Source: Stenotrophomonas sp. 24(2023) (lineage in GTDB: Bacteria > Pseudomonadota > Gammaproteobacteria > Xanthomonadales > Xanthomonadaceae). From it: 64,000 bases of DNA. The position numbers and the translations under genes are program-made. The stretch spans positions 434,001-498,000 of the forward strand of contig NZ_CP133160.1 in the NCBI RefSeq assembly GCF_030913365.1, in the 5' to 3' direction. Numbering within the stretch: position 1 is the first letter of the stretch; the number at the start of each line of letters is the position of its first letter. The notes under the pieces were generated by a model, which had not been told where the DNA came from, made no database searches, and saw nothing but the letters and a program-made list of their open reading frames with translations. This document shows, piece after piece, positions 1 to 10,111 of the stretch.

Positions 1-82
1 GGATGTGCAGCATGTTCGGGCCGGGCGTGCCGCACAGCACGAACACCGTCACCGTGAACAGCCACCAGGTATGCAGGGCCAC
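1..82 (-). CDS. LysE-family amino-acid exporter, N-terminal fragment
   Basis: Only the first 27 codons lie in the window; the gene runs off the left edge. The visible peptide is a hydrophobic first membrane segment followed by a TPGPNML-like motif, which is the hallmark of LysE/RhtB exporters in the inner membrane. The start is a GTG at 80-82; a stop codon lies two codons upstream in frame and a GGAG ribosome-binding site sits about 6 bases before it, so the start is well fixed. The gene is transcribed divergently from the racemase-like gene. The substrate cannot be told from this piece. Confidence 0.72.
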   Translation of the reverse strand, partial: MALHTWWLFTVTVFVLCGTPGPNMLHI

Positions 83-228
83 GCGTCACTCCAGGCAATG
101 GAAAACAGCCCCCAGCTTACGGCCGGCGGAACGGCCTGCCCATGGACAGTCGTGCTGCCGTTCGATGGGTACAGCACAGGCACCCGGCCTGTGTTTCAAT
201 CCAGGGCTGGGCAACGATGTGGATGGAC

Positions 229-924
229 ATGAAGACTCTGGGCCTGATCGGCGGCATGAGCTGGGAAAGCTCCGCGCAGTACTACCGCATCCTCAACGAG
301 GAAGTCCGGCGCCGACGGGGCGGCACCCACTCGGCGCAGCTGCTGTTGTGGTCGTTCGACTTCCACCGCATCGAACAGCTGCAGCATGCCGGCCAATGGG
401 ATGCCCTGGCCGTGGAGATGGCCGAGGGCGCGCGTCGCCTGCAGGCCGGTGGTGCACAGCTGCTGCTGATCTGCACCAACACCATGCACCGGCTGGCCGA
501 CGCGGTGACCGACGCCGTGCCGGTGCCACTGCTGCATATCGCCGACCCCACCGCCGCGCGCATCAAGGCCGATGGCCTGCAGCGCATCGGCCTGCTGGGC
601 ACTGCGTTCACGATGGAACAGGACTTCTACCGCGGCCGGCTCGAGCGCACGCATGGCCTGGACGTGCTGGTGCCGGACGAGGATGACCGGCGCACCGTGC
701 ACCGGATCATCTACGAGGAACTGATTACCGGCGTGGTGCGCGACGCCTCGCGCCAGGCGTATGTCGAGGTCATCCAGCGGCTGGTGGCGCGCGGGGCGCA
801 GGGCATCATCCTGGGCTGCACGGAAATCATGCTGCTGATCGGCCAGCAGGACAGCCCGGTACCGTTGTTCGACACCACCACCCTGCACGCCCTGGCGGCG
901 ATCGATGCCGCGCTGGACGACTGA
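229..924 (+). CDS. Aspartate/glutamate racemase family protein
   Basis: A 231-residue protein of the Asp/Glu racemase superfamily, cofactor-independent enzymes that move a proton between two cysteines on either face of the substrate. The sequence starts with the family signature MKTLGLIGGMSWESS and carries both cysteines: Cys82 in a CTNTMH motif and Cys197 in a GCTEI motif. ATG codons also exist in frame at 217 and 223, but 229 gives the usual family N-terminus. Length is typical of YgeA/RacX-type amino-acid racemases. It lies head to head with a LysE-type exporter, which could fit D-amino-acid or aspartate handling, but the substrate is not shown by the sequence. Confidence 0.85.
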   Translation: MKTLGLIGGMSWESSAQYYRILNEEVRRRRGGTHSAQLLLWSFDFHRIEQLQHAGQWDALAVEMAEGARRLQAGGAQLLLICTNTMHRLADAVTDAVPVPLLHIADPTAARIKADGLQRIGLLGTAFTMEQDFYRGRLERTHGLDVLVPDEDDRRTVHRIIYEELITGVVRDASRQAYVEVIQRLVARGAQGIILGCTEIMLLIGQQDSPVPLFDTTTLHALAAIDAALDD

Positions 925-939
925 TCCGGCCGGGTCGGC

Positions 940-1344
940 TCAGGCCGGCCGCAGGGTGATGTGCGGGTGGCTGGCCAGGATCTCCAGCACGATGTCGAAA
1001 TAGGTCGGGCCACCGGCCTGCAGCGCCTGCAGCTGGCGCTGCACGCCTTCGGCATTGAAGTGGTCCGGCTGCGCGAGTTTGGCCTGCAGCCAGTCGCGCG
1101 TGGCCGCCACGCCCAGCGCCTGCCGGCTCTTCTCGAACTGCAGCCAGGTCAACTGTACCGCAGAAGCATCCCGGGCCACGCCGTAGCTGCCATATAGCAG
1201 ATCATCCAGCGCATCCAGGCTGGGGCCGAGCTGCCAGTCCTCATCGGCCATGAAAACGCGGTTGATCTCGGCATAGAAGCCGCCGATGTCCTGGAAACGG
1301 TCGCCATCCAGGGTGAGGGAAAGGGGCGTGGGCGGGCTCGGCAT
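940..1344 (-). CDS. Barstar-like ribonuclease inhibitor family protein
   Basis: A 134-residue protein matching the barstar fold: a short first strand (LTLDG), a helix beginning DIGGFYAEINRVF, then a DWQLGPSLDALDDLLYG stretch that corresponds to the barstar region contacting barnase. Barstar binds and blocks extracellular ribonucleases of the barnase type. No barnase-like gene is visible next to it. It is the second gene of a probable two-gene unit, 18 bases after the 116-residue orphan. The C-terminal half (YFDIVLEILASHPHITLR) is an extension seen in proteobacterial barstar-like proteins. Whether it inhibits a nuclease is inference. Confidence 0.72.
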   Translation of the reverse strand: MPSPPTPLSLTLDGDRFQDIGGFYAEINRVFMADEDWQLGPSLDALDDLLYGSYGVARDASAVQLTWLQFEKSRQALGVAATRDWLQAKLAQPDHFNAEGVQRQLQALQAGGPTYFDIVLEILASHPHITLRPA

Positions 1345-1362
1345 GCCCCCATGGTACCCGGC

Positions 1363-1713
1363 TCAGTCCGGCACGATCGCCAGCGCCGACAGCAGCCATT
1401 CCACCACGTCCTGCGAATCGCACAGGAAGAACACCGCATCCCCCGCCGCCGCATTGCTGAGCTGGGTGTGGATGCTGATCGCCACGGCGATCTGGTTGGC
1501 GACGAAAACCTCATGCAGGCGCGGCTCGCCTGCATGGCCGGACACGGCCGACAATGCGCGCCGCGCCGCCTTGGTCGCCGCCGGCTCGGCGGCCTTGCGC
1601 AGTTCGGGGCCGCGCACGCCCCAGGACACGGTGACATGCTTGCCTTTGAACACGGTGTCCAGGACCGGTGCGGCCGTGGCCGCGCCTTGGATGAAACGAC
1701 TGCTGATCAACAC
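1363..1713 (-). CDS. Small hypothetical protein upstream of barstar-like gene
   Basis: A 116-residue protein that I do not recognise. It has an N-terminal strand-rich segment (VFKGKHVTVSWG), an alanine/arginine-rich middle and a hydrophobic C-terminus (DAVFFLCDSQDVVEWLLSALAIV). There is no signal peptide or clear membrane segment. Codon use (G/C at third positions) fits a real gene, and it is followed closely by the barstar-like gene on the same strand, suggesting co-transcription. Because barstar proteins usually pair with a toxin, this could be a partner, but it does not resemble barnase, and that link is speculation. Other reading frames over this stretch look less gene-like. Confidence 0.5.
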   Translation of the reverse strand: MLISSRFIQGAATAAPVLDTVFKGKHVTVSWGVRGPELRKAAEPAATKAARRALSAVSGHAGEPRLHEVFVANQIAVAISIHTQLSNAAAGDAVFFLCDSQDVVEWLLSALAIVPD

Positions 1714-1863
1714 AACCCCCTGTGGTTGGTTTCGAGGGGCAGTGTCCCATCAGAGGTTCGGGTGCGACAGTGCCGTGATGGAGCTCACGCTTTCACGGGC
1801 TCCCTGCACTAGACGGCAGCGACGGCGGAAACTTTAGGGTTGCGTCGCTTTTCCTGCGCCAAC

Positions 1864-1893
1864 AAAAAAGCCCACGCATCGCTGCGCAGGCTT
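1864..1893 (-). terminator. Terminator after tRNA-Pro
   Basis: On the minus strand, an imperfect stem (AAGCC/GGCTT plus TGCG/CGCA with a two-base internal loop) closes a GCGA-type loop and is followed by a run of six T. It starts 16 bases after the CCA end of tRNA-Pro, so it probably ends that transcript. Confidence 0.7.
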
Positions 1894-1909
1894 GATTGAT
1901 CCATCACAG

Positions 1910-1986
1910 TGGTCGGGACGGCCGGATTCGAACCGACGACCCTCTGCCCCCCAGGCAGATGCGCTACCAGGCTGCGCTACGCCCCG
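1910..1986 (-). tRNA. tRNA-Pro (GGG anticodon)
   Basis: A 77-base cloverleaf on the minus strand. The acceptor arms CGGGGCG and CGTCCCG pair (one G-U), the D-loop reads AGCGCAGCCTGGTAGCGC, the anticodon loop CTGGGGG gives GGG, and the T-loop is GGTTCGAATCC. The CCA end is encoded. The gene follows the MerR-type gene at the end of the pheST-ihfA cluster, the usual place for a proline tRNA near ihfA in xanthomonads. Confidence 0.95.
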
Positions 1987-2053
1987 ACTGATGCTGCGAT
2001 GTACCCGCCGTTGGGCGGGCCGTGAAGTATAGCGGATAACGCGGAGAAATGAA

Positions 2054-2410
2054 TCAGCGCCGCAGCAATTGCAGCACTTCTTCCAGCTCCATGCGTACCT
2101 GCTTGATGATCTGGTTGCTCAGCGCCGATTCCTCGCGGGCATCGGGGCCATCCAGCCGCAGGCGCGCACCGCCGATCGTGTAGCCCTGTTCGTACAGCAG
2201 GCTGCGGATCTGCCGCACCATCAGCACATCATGGCGCTGGTAGTAGCGGCGGTTGCCACGGCGCTTGGCCGGTTCAAGGCTGGGAAACTCGGTCTCCCAG
2301 TAGCGCAGCACGTGCGGTTTGACGTCGCACAGCTCGCTGACTTCACCGATGGTGAAGTAGCGCTTGGCCGGTATCGGCGGAAGTTCTCGGTTACTGCCCG
2401 GATCCAGCAT
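2054..2410 (-). CDS. MerR-family transcriptional regulator
   Basis: A 118-residue protein with an N-terminal MerR-type winged helix: [21 protein letters not shown] at about residues 18-38 is the recognition helix, followed by the wing RRGNRRYY. The C-terminal helix is short, with no metal-binding cysteines and no large effector domain, so this is the small MerR-like type found downstream of ihfA in many proteobacteria. Its start codon overlaps the end of ihfA by 20 bases, so translation is coupled. The target genes are unknown. Confidence 0.85.
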   Translation of the reverse strand: MLDPGSNRELPPIPAKRYFTIGEVSELCDVKPHVLRYWETEFPSLEPAKRRGNRRYYQRHDVLMVRQIRSLLYEQGYTIGGARLRLDGPDAREESALSNQIIKQVRMELEEVLQLLRR

Positions 2411-2690
2411 ACGCTTCCACCCTCTCCTTGAGCTTCTGGCCCGGACGGAACGTGACCACCGTACGGGCGGAAATCGGAATTTCCTCGCCGGTCTTGGGGT
2501 TGCGACCCGGGCGCTGGTTCTTGCGCCGCAGGTCGAAATTGCCGAAGCCCGACAGCTTCACCTGACGTCCCTGTTCCAATGCTTCGCGCAGCACATCGAA
2601 GAATGCGTCGACGAATTCCTTGGCTTCACGCTTGTTCAGACCGACTTCGTCGAACAGCTTTTCCGCCATCTCCGCCTTGGTCAATGCCAT
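2391..2690 (-). CDS. ihfA: Integration host factor subunit alpha
   Basis: A 99-residue histone-like DNA-bending protein. With IhfB it forms the IHF heterodimer, which kinks DNA in promoters, replication origins and recombination sites. The start [18 protein letters not shown] is the standard N-terminus; an upstream in-frame ATG would add 19 non-conserved residues and is rejected. The DNA-binding arm is seen as [12 protein letters not shown] with the intercalating proline region, followed by the usual C-terminal [10 protein letters not shown]. It follows pheT by 28 bases, the classical pheST-ihfA order shared with Escherichia coli. Confidence 0.97.
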   Translation of the reverse strand: MALTKAEMAEKLFDEVGLNKREAKEFVDAFFDVLREALEQGRQVKLSGFGNFDLRRKNQRPGRNPKTGEEIPISARTVVTFRPGQKLKERVEAYAGSGQ

Positions 2691-2718
2691 TGCCTGCTTA
2701 CCCCCGAGTGCTGCCCGC

Positions 2719-5100
2719 TCAGCCGCGGATCCGGGCGTGGTGTTCACGCTCGATGGCAGTGACCGCCTCGGCCACCACCGCTTCCACGTCGCGGTCCGTC
2801 AGAGTGCGCGACTTGTCCTGCAAAATCAAGCCCATAGCGAGACTCTTGAAGCCCGGCTCGACCCCCTGGCCGACATAGCGGTCGAACAGGTTGACCTCGC
2901 GCAGCAGCGGACCGGCCGCCTGCCGCACGGTGGCGGCCAGGGCCGCCCAGCTGACCTGTTCAGGCACCAGGAAGGCCAGGTCGCGGCGTACCGCCGGGAA
3001 GCGCGACAGCTCGCCGGCACGCGGCAGCTGGCGGGCCGACAGGCCGGCCAGGTCCAGTTCCACCGCATAGACGTCCACGTCGAGGTCCAGCGCCTTGGCC
3101 AGGCGCGGGTGGATCTGGCCGATCCAGCCGATCACCGCGCCATCGCGCAGCACCTCGGCCGAGCGGGCCGGGTGGCCATACGGGCGCTGCGAAGGCTCGA
3201 ACGCCAGCACCGCGCCACTGGCCGCGGCCAGCGATTCCAGGTCGCCCTTGAGGTCATGGAAATCAACCTTGCGGGCCGGCAGGCCCCACTGCACGGTCTC
3301 GGCATCGCCGCAGACCGCGGCAGCCACGCGGGTGGTTTCCAGCGGTGCCGGCTGACCGTCGCCGGCCTGCTGGGCGAACACGCGGCCGACCTCGAACAGG
3401 CGCACGCGCCCCTGCTGGCGGGCGGCATTGCGGCCCAGCGTGGCCACCAGGCCCGGCAGCAGCGACGGGCGCATGACCGCCAGTTCGGCCGACAGCGGGT
3501 TGGCCAGCGGCACCAGGCCCTCGGTCAGCTGCCACTGCGACAGCAGCGCGGCATCGACGAAGGCGTAGTTGATGGTTTCCTGCAGGTCACGGGCGACCAA
3601 CTGGCGGCGCACGCTCAGCGTGTCCAGCACGGTCTCGGTCGGCATCGCCACGCGGCTGGCACCGCCCGGCAGCGTGGTCGGGATCTGCTCGTAGCCGTGG
3701 ATGCGTGCCAGCTCTTCGATCAGGTCTTCCTCGATGGCGATATCGAAGCGGCGGCTCGGTGCGGTGACCTGCCAGCCTTCGCCGGCGGCGACCACGTCCA
3801 TGCCCAGTGCGCGCAGGATGCGCTCGACCTCGGCATCGTCGATGCGGATGCCGAGCACGCGGGTGATGCGGGCGCGGCGCAGGAGGATCGTGGCCGGCTG
3901 CGGCAGATCCTCGGCACGCACGGCCTCGGTCACCGGCGACGGCGTGCCACCGGCCAGGTCCAGCACCAGGCGGGTGGCGTATTCGATGGCGGTGCGCGGC
4001 AGCGCCGGGTCGACCCCGCGCTCGAAACGGTGGCCGGCATCGGTGTGCAGGCCCAGCTTGCGGCCCCGGCCCATGATCGCGGCCGGCGCGAAGTGCGCCG
4101 CTTCCAGGAACACGTCGGTGGTGGCGTCGGTGACGCGGCTGTCGAAACCGCCCATCAGGCCGGCCAGGCCCACCGGGCGGTCAGCGTCGGTCACCACCAG
4201 GAAGCTGTCATCCAGCACCACCTCGCGGCTGTCGAGCAGCGTGGTGGTTTCACCGGCACGCGAGCGGCGCACGGCGATGCTGCCCTTCAGCGTACCCAGG
4301 TCGTAGGCATGCATCGGCTGGCCCAGTTCCAGCATCACGTACTGGGTGATGTCCACCAGCAGCGACACCGGACGCACGCCGCTGCGGCGCAGGCGCTCGG
4401 CCATCCACAGCGGGGTGCTGGCGGCGGCGTTGACGCCTTCGATCACCCGGCCCAGGTAACGCGGCGCATCCGCGCCCGCCGCCAGCTGGATCGACAGCTC
4501 GCGGCTGCCCACCGCAGCGACCGGCGCGGCAGCGAACGGCCGCACTTCGCTGTGGGCCGCAGCAGCCACGTCATAGGCGATGCCGCGCACGCTGAAGCAG
4601 TCAGCGCGGTTCGGAGTCAGCTTGATCTCGATGCTGGCGTCAGGCAGGCCCAGGTAGTCCACCAGCGCCTGGCCAACCGGCGCATCATCGGGCAGTTCCA
4701 GCAGGCCCGAGGCATCGTTGTCCAGGCCCAGCTCCTTGGCCGAGCACAGCATGCCGTTGGATTCCACGCCACGCAGCTTGGCCGGCTTGATCTTCAGCTC
4801 GCCGATCTGCGCGCCGACCATCGCCAGCGGCGCGACCAGGCCCGGGCGTGCGTTCGGTGCACCACAGACGATCTGCAGCAGCTCGCCCTGCCCGGCATCG
4901 ACCCTGCACACCTGCAGACGGTCCGCTTCGGGATGGCGCTGGGCCTCGACGATACGTGCCACGACCACGTGATCGAGGCCATCGCCCAGCGCGGTCACCT
5001 CCTCCACTTCCAGCCCGATGGCGGTCAGCACCGCGCTCAGTTCATCGCGCGAGGCGGAGGTGGGAACGTGGCTGCGCAGCCAGTTTTCGGAGAATTTCAT
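2719..5100 (-). CDS. pheT: Phenylalanine--tRNA ligase beta subunit
   Basis: A 793-residue protein, the usual length. It forms the alpha2-beta2 enzyme with PheS that charges tRNA-Phe. Domains in order: an N-terminal EMAP-like tRNA-binding domain ([21 protein letters not shown], about residues 45-65), the B3/B4 domain that edits mischarged Tyr, the B5 DNA-binding-like domain, a class II-like inactive core, and a C-terminal ferredoxin-fold anticodon-binding domain ending in [12 protein letters not shown]. The start [13 protein letters not shown] is the conserved one, with an AGGGTGACACC-type upstream region. It lies 120 bases downstream of pheS, with a REP element in that gap. Confidence 0.98.
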   Translation of the reverse strand: MKFSENWLRSHVPTSASRDELSAVLTAIGLEVEEVTALGDGLDHVVVARIVEAQRHPEADRLQVCRVDAGQGELLQIVCGAPNARPGLVAPLAMVGAQIGELKIKPAKLRGVESNGMLCSAKELGLDNDASGLLELPDDAPVGQALVDYLGLPDASIEIKLTPNRADCFSVRGIAYDVAAAAHSEVRPFAAAPVAAVGSRELSIQLAAGADAPRYLGRVIEGVNAAASTPLWMAERLRRSGVRPVSLLVDITQYVMLELGQPMHAYDLGTLKGSIAVRRSRAGETTTLLDSREVVLDDSFLVVTDADRPVGLAGLMGGFDSRVTDATTDVFLEAAHFAPAAIMGRGRKLGLHTDAGHRFERGVDPALPRTAIEYATRLVLDLAGGTPSPVTEAVRAEDLPQPATILLRRARITRVLGIRIDDAEVERILRALGMDVVAAGEGWQVTAPSRRFDIAIEEDLIEELARIHGYEQIPTTLPGGASRVAMPTETVLDTLSVRRQLVARDLQETINYAFVDAALLSQWQLTEGLVPLANPLSAELAVMRPSLLPGLVATLGRNAARQQGRVRLFEVGRVFAQQAGDGQPAPLETTRVAAAVCGDAETVQWGLPARKVDFHDLKGDLESLAAASGAVLAFEPSQRPYGHPARSAEVLRDGAVIGWIGQIHPRLAKALDLDVDVYAVELDLAGLSARQLPRAGELSRFPAVRRDLAFLVPEQVSWAALAATVRQAAGPLLREVNLFDRYVGQGVEPGFKSLAMGLILQDKSRTLTDRDVEAVVAEAVTAIEREHHARIRG

Positions 5101-5186
5101 GGTGTCACCCTGGTGGGAGGCGCGCCTCCCGTTGCGGTTTTGTGGTCGCCCAGCGCATGCGCAAGGAGGCGTCCATCCGGAAATGC

Positions 5187-5209
5187 AGCCGAGCATGGCC
5201 CGGCTCTAC
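5187..5209 (-). repeat. GTAG-type REP element between pheS and pheT
   Basis: Read on the minus strand: GTAG followed by an 8-base stem AGCCGGGC, a CAT loop and the returning arm GCTCGGCT. A GTAG tetranucleotide at the foot of a hairpin is the mark of the SMAG/REP family described from Stenotrophomonas maltophilia genomes. It sits in the 120-base pheS-pheT gap, where it may act as an RNA hairpin that affects pheT expression. Confidence 0.75.
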
Positions 5210-5220
5210 ACGGTTGCGGC

Positions 5221-6411
<1,191 letters not shown>

Positions 6412-6771
6412 TTATGCCGCCAGCGCGCCCTTGGCCTTTTCGGCCAGTGCGGCAAAACCGGCTGCGTCGTGCACGGCGATGTCAGCCAGGACCTTGCGGT
6501 CCAGGGTGATGCCAGCCTTCAGCAGGCCGTTCATGAAGCGGCTGTAGCTCAGGCCGTTGATGCGGGCAGCCGCATTGATGCGGGTGATCCACAGCGAACG
6601 GAAGTTGCGCTTCTTCTGCTTACGGCCGATGTAGGCGTACTGCTGTGCCTTGATGACCGCCTGCTTGGCAACGCGGAAGACCTTGCGACGGGCGTTGTAG
6701 TAGCCCTTGGCCAGATCCAGAATTTTCTTGTGACGGCGACGCGCCTGTACGCCACGCTTAACTCGTGCCAT
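6412..6771 (-). CDS. rplT: 50S ribosomal protein L20
   Basis: A 119-residue basic protein that binds 23S rRNA early in large-subunit assembly. The N-terminus [39 protein letters not shown] is the long helical extension of L20, followed by the globular domain with [10 protein letters not shown] and YSRFMNGL. In other bacteria L20 also represses its own operon by binding the mRNA ahead of rpmI. It follows rpmI by 11 bases. Confidence 0.98.
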   Translation of the reverse strand: MARVKRGVQARRRHKKILDLAKGYYNARRKVFRVAKQAVIKAQQYAYIGRKQKKRNFRSLWITRINAAARINGLSYSRFMNGLLKAGITLDRKVLADIAVHDAAGFAALAEKAKGALAA

Positions 6772-6782
6772 TTTTCAGTTCC

Positions 6783-6980
6783 TCAGAGGTAGGGCAGCAT
6801 GCGGTCCAGACGGCCTGCGTCTTCTGCGCGGACGTGGTTCGTCTGACGCAGGTTACGCTTCCGCTTGGTCGCCTTCTTGGTGAGGATGTGGCTACGGTTG
6901 GCGTGGCCAGCCTTGTACTTGCCGGATGCGGTCTTGCGGAAACGCTTGGCCGCCGCCCGGTTGGTCTTGATCTTGGGCAT
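6783..6980 (-). CDS. rpmI: 50S ribosomal protein L35
   Basis: A 65-residue basic protein, [17 protein letters not shown] at the start and a C-terminus rich in Lys, Arg and Asn, matching bacterial L35 in length and sequence. It is part of the large ribosomal subunit. A good AAGGA ribosome-binding site precedes the ATG. It is co-transcribed with rplT; the 364 bases between infC and this gene contain terminator-like hairpins, so expression may be partly separate from infC. Confidence 0.98.
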   Translation of the reverse strand: MPKIKTNRAAAKRFRKTASGKYKAGHANRSHILTKKATKRKRNLRQTNHVRAEDAGRLDRMLPYL

Positions 6981-7344
6981 TGCTATGTCCTTGATGGTGT
7001 TTTTTTACTGACCAGGGCGGTGGCGATGCCACACTTTCCGTCCGTGCCCGTGCCTGCTTGTAAGCCCATCTCCTCAAAGGAGCGGGCCGGTCCTGTTGCC
7101 GTATTCATCAAAGCAAAGAAAACAGCACCCGGCGAACCGGGCCGCCCATTATGCCCGCCCTGCCCGGCTGATGCAAACCCTTGATCGAGCGGGCATTGCC
7201 GGGGCGGTGCTCCTGCGGGCCGCAGGATTGCGTCTCAATGGAAAACGAGACGATATGGCGGCAAAGTGAAGCCGCCACAATGCACAAAGCCGGGCCCGGG
7301 GCCCGGCTGTGCTGGACGCGGCCGGGCAAGCGCCCGACGCTGCC
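6981..7344 (-). other. Non-coding spacer between infC and rpmI with hairpins
   Basis: No convincing gene is seen in these 364 bases. On the minus strand two strong GC hairpins stand out: one just after infC (7289-7307, arms GCCGGGCCC/GGGCCCGGC, then TTTGTG) and one in the middle (7128-7141, CCCGG-TTCG-CCGGG, then TGCTGTTTTCTTT). Smaller inverted repeats lie at 7230-7251 (CGTCTC/GAGACG) and 7259-7276 (GGCGGC/GCCGCC). This resembles a leader where L20 autoregulation could act, but no known L20-binding fold was confirmed. Confidence 0.5.
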
Positions 7345-7869
7345 TTACTTCTTCTTCGGCGCGATCATCATCACCATCTGGCGGCCTTCCAGGCGCGGAC
7401 GGGATTCGATCACGATGTCTTCGCCGAGATCCGCCTCGATGCGGGCGGCCATTTCACGGCCCAGCTCCTGGTGGCTCATTTCACGGCCACGGAAGCGGAT
7501 GTTGACCTTGATCTTGTCGCCATCTTCGAGGAAACCGCGCATCTTGCGCAGCTTGATCTGGTAGTCGCCCTCGTCCGTGACCGGACGGAACTTCACTTCC
7601 TTGATCTCGACCTGCTTGGTCTTCTTCTTGGCCTCGCTGGCCTTCTTCTGCGCTTCGAACTTGAACTTGCCGAAGTCCATGATCTTGCAGACCGGCGGAT
7701 CGGCCTGCGGCTGGATCTCGACCAGGTCCAGGCCTTCATCTTCGGCCATGGACAGCGCTTCGTCGCGCGACAACACGCCGATCATTTCACCGTCACTGCC
7801 GATCACGCGGACGCGCGGCACACGGATTTCCTGATTCTTGCGGTTCTGTTTGTTGTCAGGGGTGCTGAT
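7345..7869 (-). CDS. infC: Translation initiation factor IF-3
   Basis: A 174-residue protein that keeps the 30S subunit free and checks start codon and initiator tRNA pairing. The N-terminal domain has the family motif [18 protein letters not shown], then a Lys-rich linker ([23 protein letters not shown]), then the C-terminal domain ending in [10 protein letters not shown]. The best start is the rare codon ATC at 7867-7869: a GGGAG ribosome-binding site lies 8 bases upstream and the protein then begins [19 protein letters not shown] five codons upstream is in frame but covers the ribosome-binding site. Rare starts on infC let IF-3 repress its own translation. Confidence 0.95.
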   Translation of the reverse strand: MSTPDNKQNRKNQEIRVPRVRVIGSDGEMIGVLSRDEALSMAEDEGLDLVEIQPQADPPVCKIMDFGKFKFEAQKKASEAKKKTKQVEIKEVKFRPVTDEGDYQIKLRKMRGFLEDGDKIKVNIRFRGREMSHQELGREMAARIEADLGEDIVIESRPRLEGRQMVMMIAPKKK

Positions 7870-7932
7870 ATTACATTCTCCCAAGGGTATCGAACCGGCC
7901 CGGGTGCCTGTGCCCCCGGACCGGACCTTTGC

Positions 7933-9834
7933 TTACGCGCCCTCGGCGTGCAGCCGCTCGATGAAGGCCTGGACGCTCATGCTGCCCAGGTCCTCGCCGG
8001 AACGCGTACGCACCGCCACCGCGCCGTTTTCCTTTTCGCGGTCGCCAATGACCACCAGGTACGGCACGCGCTGCAGCGTGTGCTCGCGAATCTTATAGCC
8101 GATCTTCTCGTTACGCAAATCGGCGTTGACCCGGAAGCCTTGATCCGCAAGGGTTTTGGTCACAGCCGAGACGTATTCAGCCTGTGCATCGGTGATGTTG
8201 GCCACCACCACCTGGGTCGGCGCCAGCCAGGTCGGGAACTGCCCGGCGTGGTGCTCGATCAGGATGCCCAGGAAGCGCTCCATCGAACCGACGATGGCCC
8301 GGTGCAGCATGACCGGGTGCTTTTTCTGGCTGTTCTCGTCCACGTACTCGGCGCCCAGGCGGCCCGGCATCATGAAATCGACCTGCATGGTGCCCAGCTG
8401 CCAGGTACGGCCGATGGCGTCCTTCAGGTGGTACTCGATCTTCGGGCCGTAGAAGGCGCCCTCGCCCGGCAGTTCCTGCCACTCCACGCCGCAGCTGGAC
8501 AGCGCCGAGCGCAGCGCGCCTTCGGCCTTGTCCCAGGTGGCGTCGTCGCCCAGGCGCGATTCCGGGCGCAGGGCGATCTTGATCTGGATCTCCTCGAAGC
8601 CGAAGTGCCGGTAGACCGCCAGCGCCTGCTGGTGGAAGGCGGTCACTTCCGATTCGATCTGGCTCTCGGTGCAGAACACGTGGCCGTCGTCCTGGGTGAA
8701 GCCGCGCACGCGCAGGATGCCGTGCAGCGCGCCGGACGGCTCGTTGCGGTGGCACGAACCGAATTCACCGTAGCGGATCGGCAGGTCACGGTAGCTGTGC
8801 AGGCCCTGGTTGAACACCTGGACATGGCCCGGGCAGTTCATCGGCTTGACCGCGTAGGTGCGCTTCTCCGATTCGGTGAAGAACATGTTGTCCTGGTAGT
8901 TGTCCCAGTGGCCGGACTTCTTCCACAGGCTCACGTCCAGGATCTGCGGGCAGCGCACTTCGCCGTAGCCGCTGCTGCGGTAGACCTTGCGCATGTACTG
9001 CTCGACCACCTGCCACAGCGCCCAGCCCTTGGGGTGCCAGAACACCAGGCCCGGGGCCTCTTCCTGCAGGTGAAACAGGTCCTGCTGCTTGCCGATGCGG
9101 CGGTGGTCGCGCATCTCCGCTTCTTCGATGCGCTTGATGTACGCCTCGAGCTGCTTCTTGTCGGCCCAGGCGGTGCCGTAGATGCGCTGCAGCTGCTCGT
9201 TCTGCGCATCGCCACGCCAGTAGGCACCGGAAATGCGGGTCAGCTTGAAGGCCTTCAGGAAGCGCGTGTTCGGCACGTGCGGGCCGCGGCACATGTCCAC
9301 GTATTCCTGGTGGTAGTACATGCCCATGGCCTGGATGTCCTCGGCCATGTCCTCGATCAGGCGCAGCTTGTAGTCCTCGCCACGGGCCTTGAAGATCTCG
9401 ACCACCTCGGCGCGCGGCGTCATCTTCTTGATGACGTCGTAGTCCTGGGCGATCAGCTCGCCCATGCGCTTTTCGATGGCGGCCATGTCGTCCGGGGTGA
9501 ACGGGCGCTCGGAATAGATGTCGTAGTAGAAGCCTTCGGCAATGACCGGGCCGATGACCATCTTCACGTCCGGGTACAGCTGCTTGACCGCATGGCCGAC
9601 CAGGTGGGCACAGGAGTGGCGGATGATCTCCACGCCCTCCTCGTCCTTGGCGGTGATGATGCGCAGGCTGGCATCGCGCTCGATGACGTCGCTGGCATCG
9701 ACCAGCACGCCATCGACCGCACCGGCGATGGTGGCCTTGGCCAGGCCGGCGCCGATCGACTGGGCGACGTCCATGACGCTGGGGGGATTTTCGAATTCGC
9801 GGCGGCTGCCGTCGGGAAGGGTGATCGTGATCAT
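7933..9834 (-). CDS. thrS: Threonine--tRNA ligase
   Basis: A 633-residue class II synthetase that charges tRNA-Thr and edits Ser. Domains in order: TGS domain ([27 protein letters not shown], residues 2-60), the editing/SAD domain with the zinc-type [16 protein letters not shown] motif, the catalytic core (motif 2 near [22 protein letters not shown]; zinc-binding CPGHVQVF), and the C-terminal anticodon-binding domain ([13 protein letters not shown] to the end). Start MITITLPDG is the family start. It heads the thrS-infC-rpmI-rplT-pheST-ihfA cluster; a Thr-codon leader peptide and a terminator lie just upstream. Confidence 0.98.
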   Translation of the reverse strand: MITITLPDGSRREFENPPSVMDVAQSIGAGLAKATIAGAVDGVLVDASDVIERDASLRIITAKDEEGVEIIRHSCAHLVGHAVKQLYPDVKMVIGPVIAEGFYYDIYSERPFTPDDMAAIEKRMGELIAQDYDVIKKMTPRAEVVEIFKARGEDYKLRLIEDMAEDIQAMGMYYHQEYVDMCRGPHVPNTRFLKAFKLTRISGAYWRGDAQNEQLQRIYGTAWADKKQLEAYIKRIEEAEMRDHRRIGKQQDLFHLQEEAPGLVFWHPKGWALWQVVEQYMRKVYRSSGYGEVRCPQILDVSLWKKSGHWDNYQDNMFFTESEKRTYAVKPMNCPGHVQVFNQGLHSYRDLPIRYGEFGSCHRNEPSGALHGILRVRGFTQDDGHVFCTESQIESEVTAFHQQALAVYRHFGFEEIQIKIALRPESRLGDDATWDKAEGALRSALSSCGVEWQELPGEGAFYGPKIEYHLKDAIGRTWQLGTMQVDFMMPGRLGAEYVDENSQKKHPVMLHRAIVGSMERFLGILIEHHAGQFPTWLAPTQVVVANITDAQAEYVSAVTKTLADQGFRVNADLRNEKIGYKIREHTLQRVPYLVVIGDREKENGAVAVRTRSGEDLGSMSVQAFIERLHAEGA

Positions 9835-9901
9835 CGCAATGGCTTCAGGCTGGGCCCGCGGGGCGGGCTGGAATGCGGTGCCGGGCCGGAGCCCGGGCAA
9901 T

Positions 9902-9922
9902 AAAAAAGCGCCACGTGGGCGC
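9902..9922 (-). terminator. thrS leader terminator (attenuator)
   Basis: On the minus strand GGCGCC-type arms (GCGCC at 9918-9922 and GGCGC at 9908-9912) close a 5-base loop and run straight into six T and ATT. It lies between the Thr-rich leader peptide and thrS. The upstream segment CGCCACG (9937-9943) is exactly complementary to the 3' side (9909-9915), giving an alternative pairing that would destroy the terminator. Confidence 0.72.
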
Positions 9923-9948
9923 CTGGAACACAGGGCCGTGGCGGCAGG

Positions 9949-9975
9949 TCAGCGGTGGGCGGTGGTAGTGCTCAT
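9949..9975 (-). CDS. thrS leader peptide, eight residues with three Thr codons
   Basis: A tiny open frame coding M-S-T-T-T-A-H-R then TGA, with three successive threonine codons (ACT ACC ACC). It ends 24 bases before the competing arm and terminator that precede thrS. Ribosome stalling on the Thr codons when charged tRNA-Thr is scarce would be expected to favour read-through into thrS. No strong ribosome-binding site is seen, which weakens the call. The role is inferred from arrangement; leader-peptide attenuation itself is well established for amino-acid operons of proteobacteria. Confidence 0.55.
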   Translation of the reverse strand: MSTTTAHR

Positions 9976-10035
9976 GTCGCACGCTCGGCCGGCGCAGGGC
10001 GCGGGCCACCTTGTTCCAGGAAGGCTGTGCCCACG

Positions 10036-10064
10036 ATCTTAAACCAGCGCGCGACAAAGCCCAA
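10036..10064 (-). promoter_or_regulatory. Candidate thrS promoter
   Basis: On the minus strand TTGGGC (10059-10064) and TAAGAT (10036-10041) are separated by 17 bases. Transcription would start near 10029, about 55 bases before the leader peptide. The boxes are only partial matches to the sigma70 consensus. Confidence 0.35.
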
Positions 10065-10111
10065 GCCAGCCTGCCACACCGCCTGAATGGCCAGGCGCTG
10101 GCGACCCCAAA

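Noticed and set aside
7309..9903. An 864-codon plus-strand frame opposite infC and thrS
   Set aside because: Shadow of two well-supported genes on the other strand.
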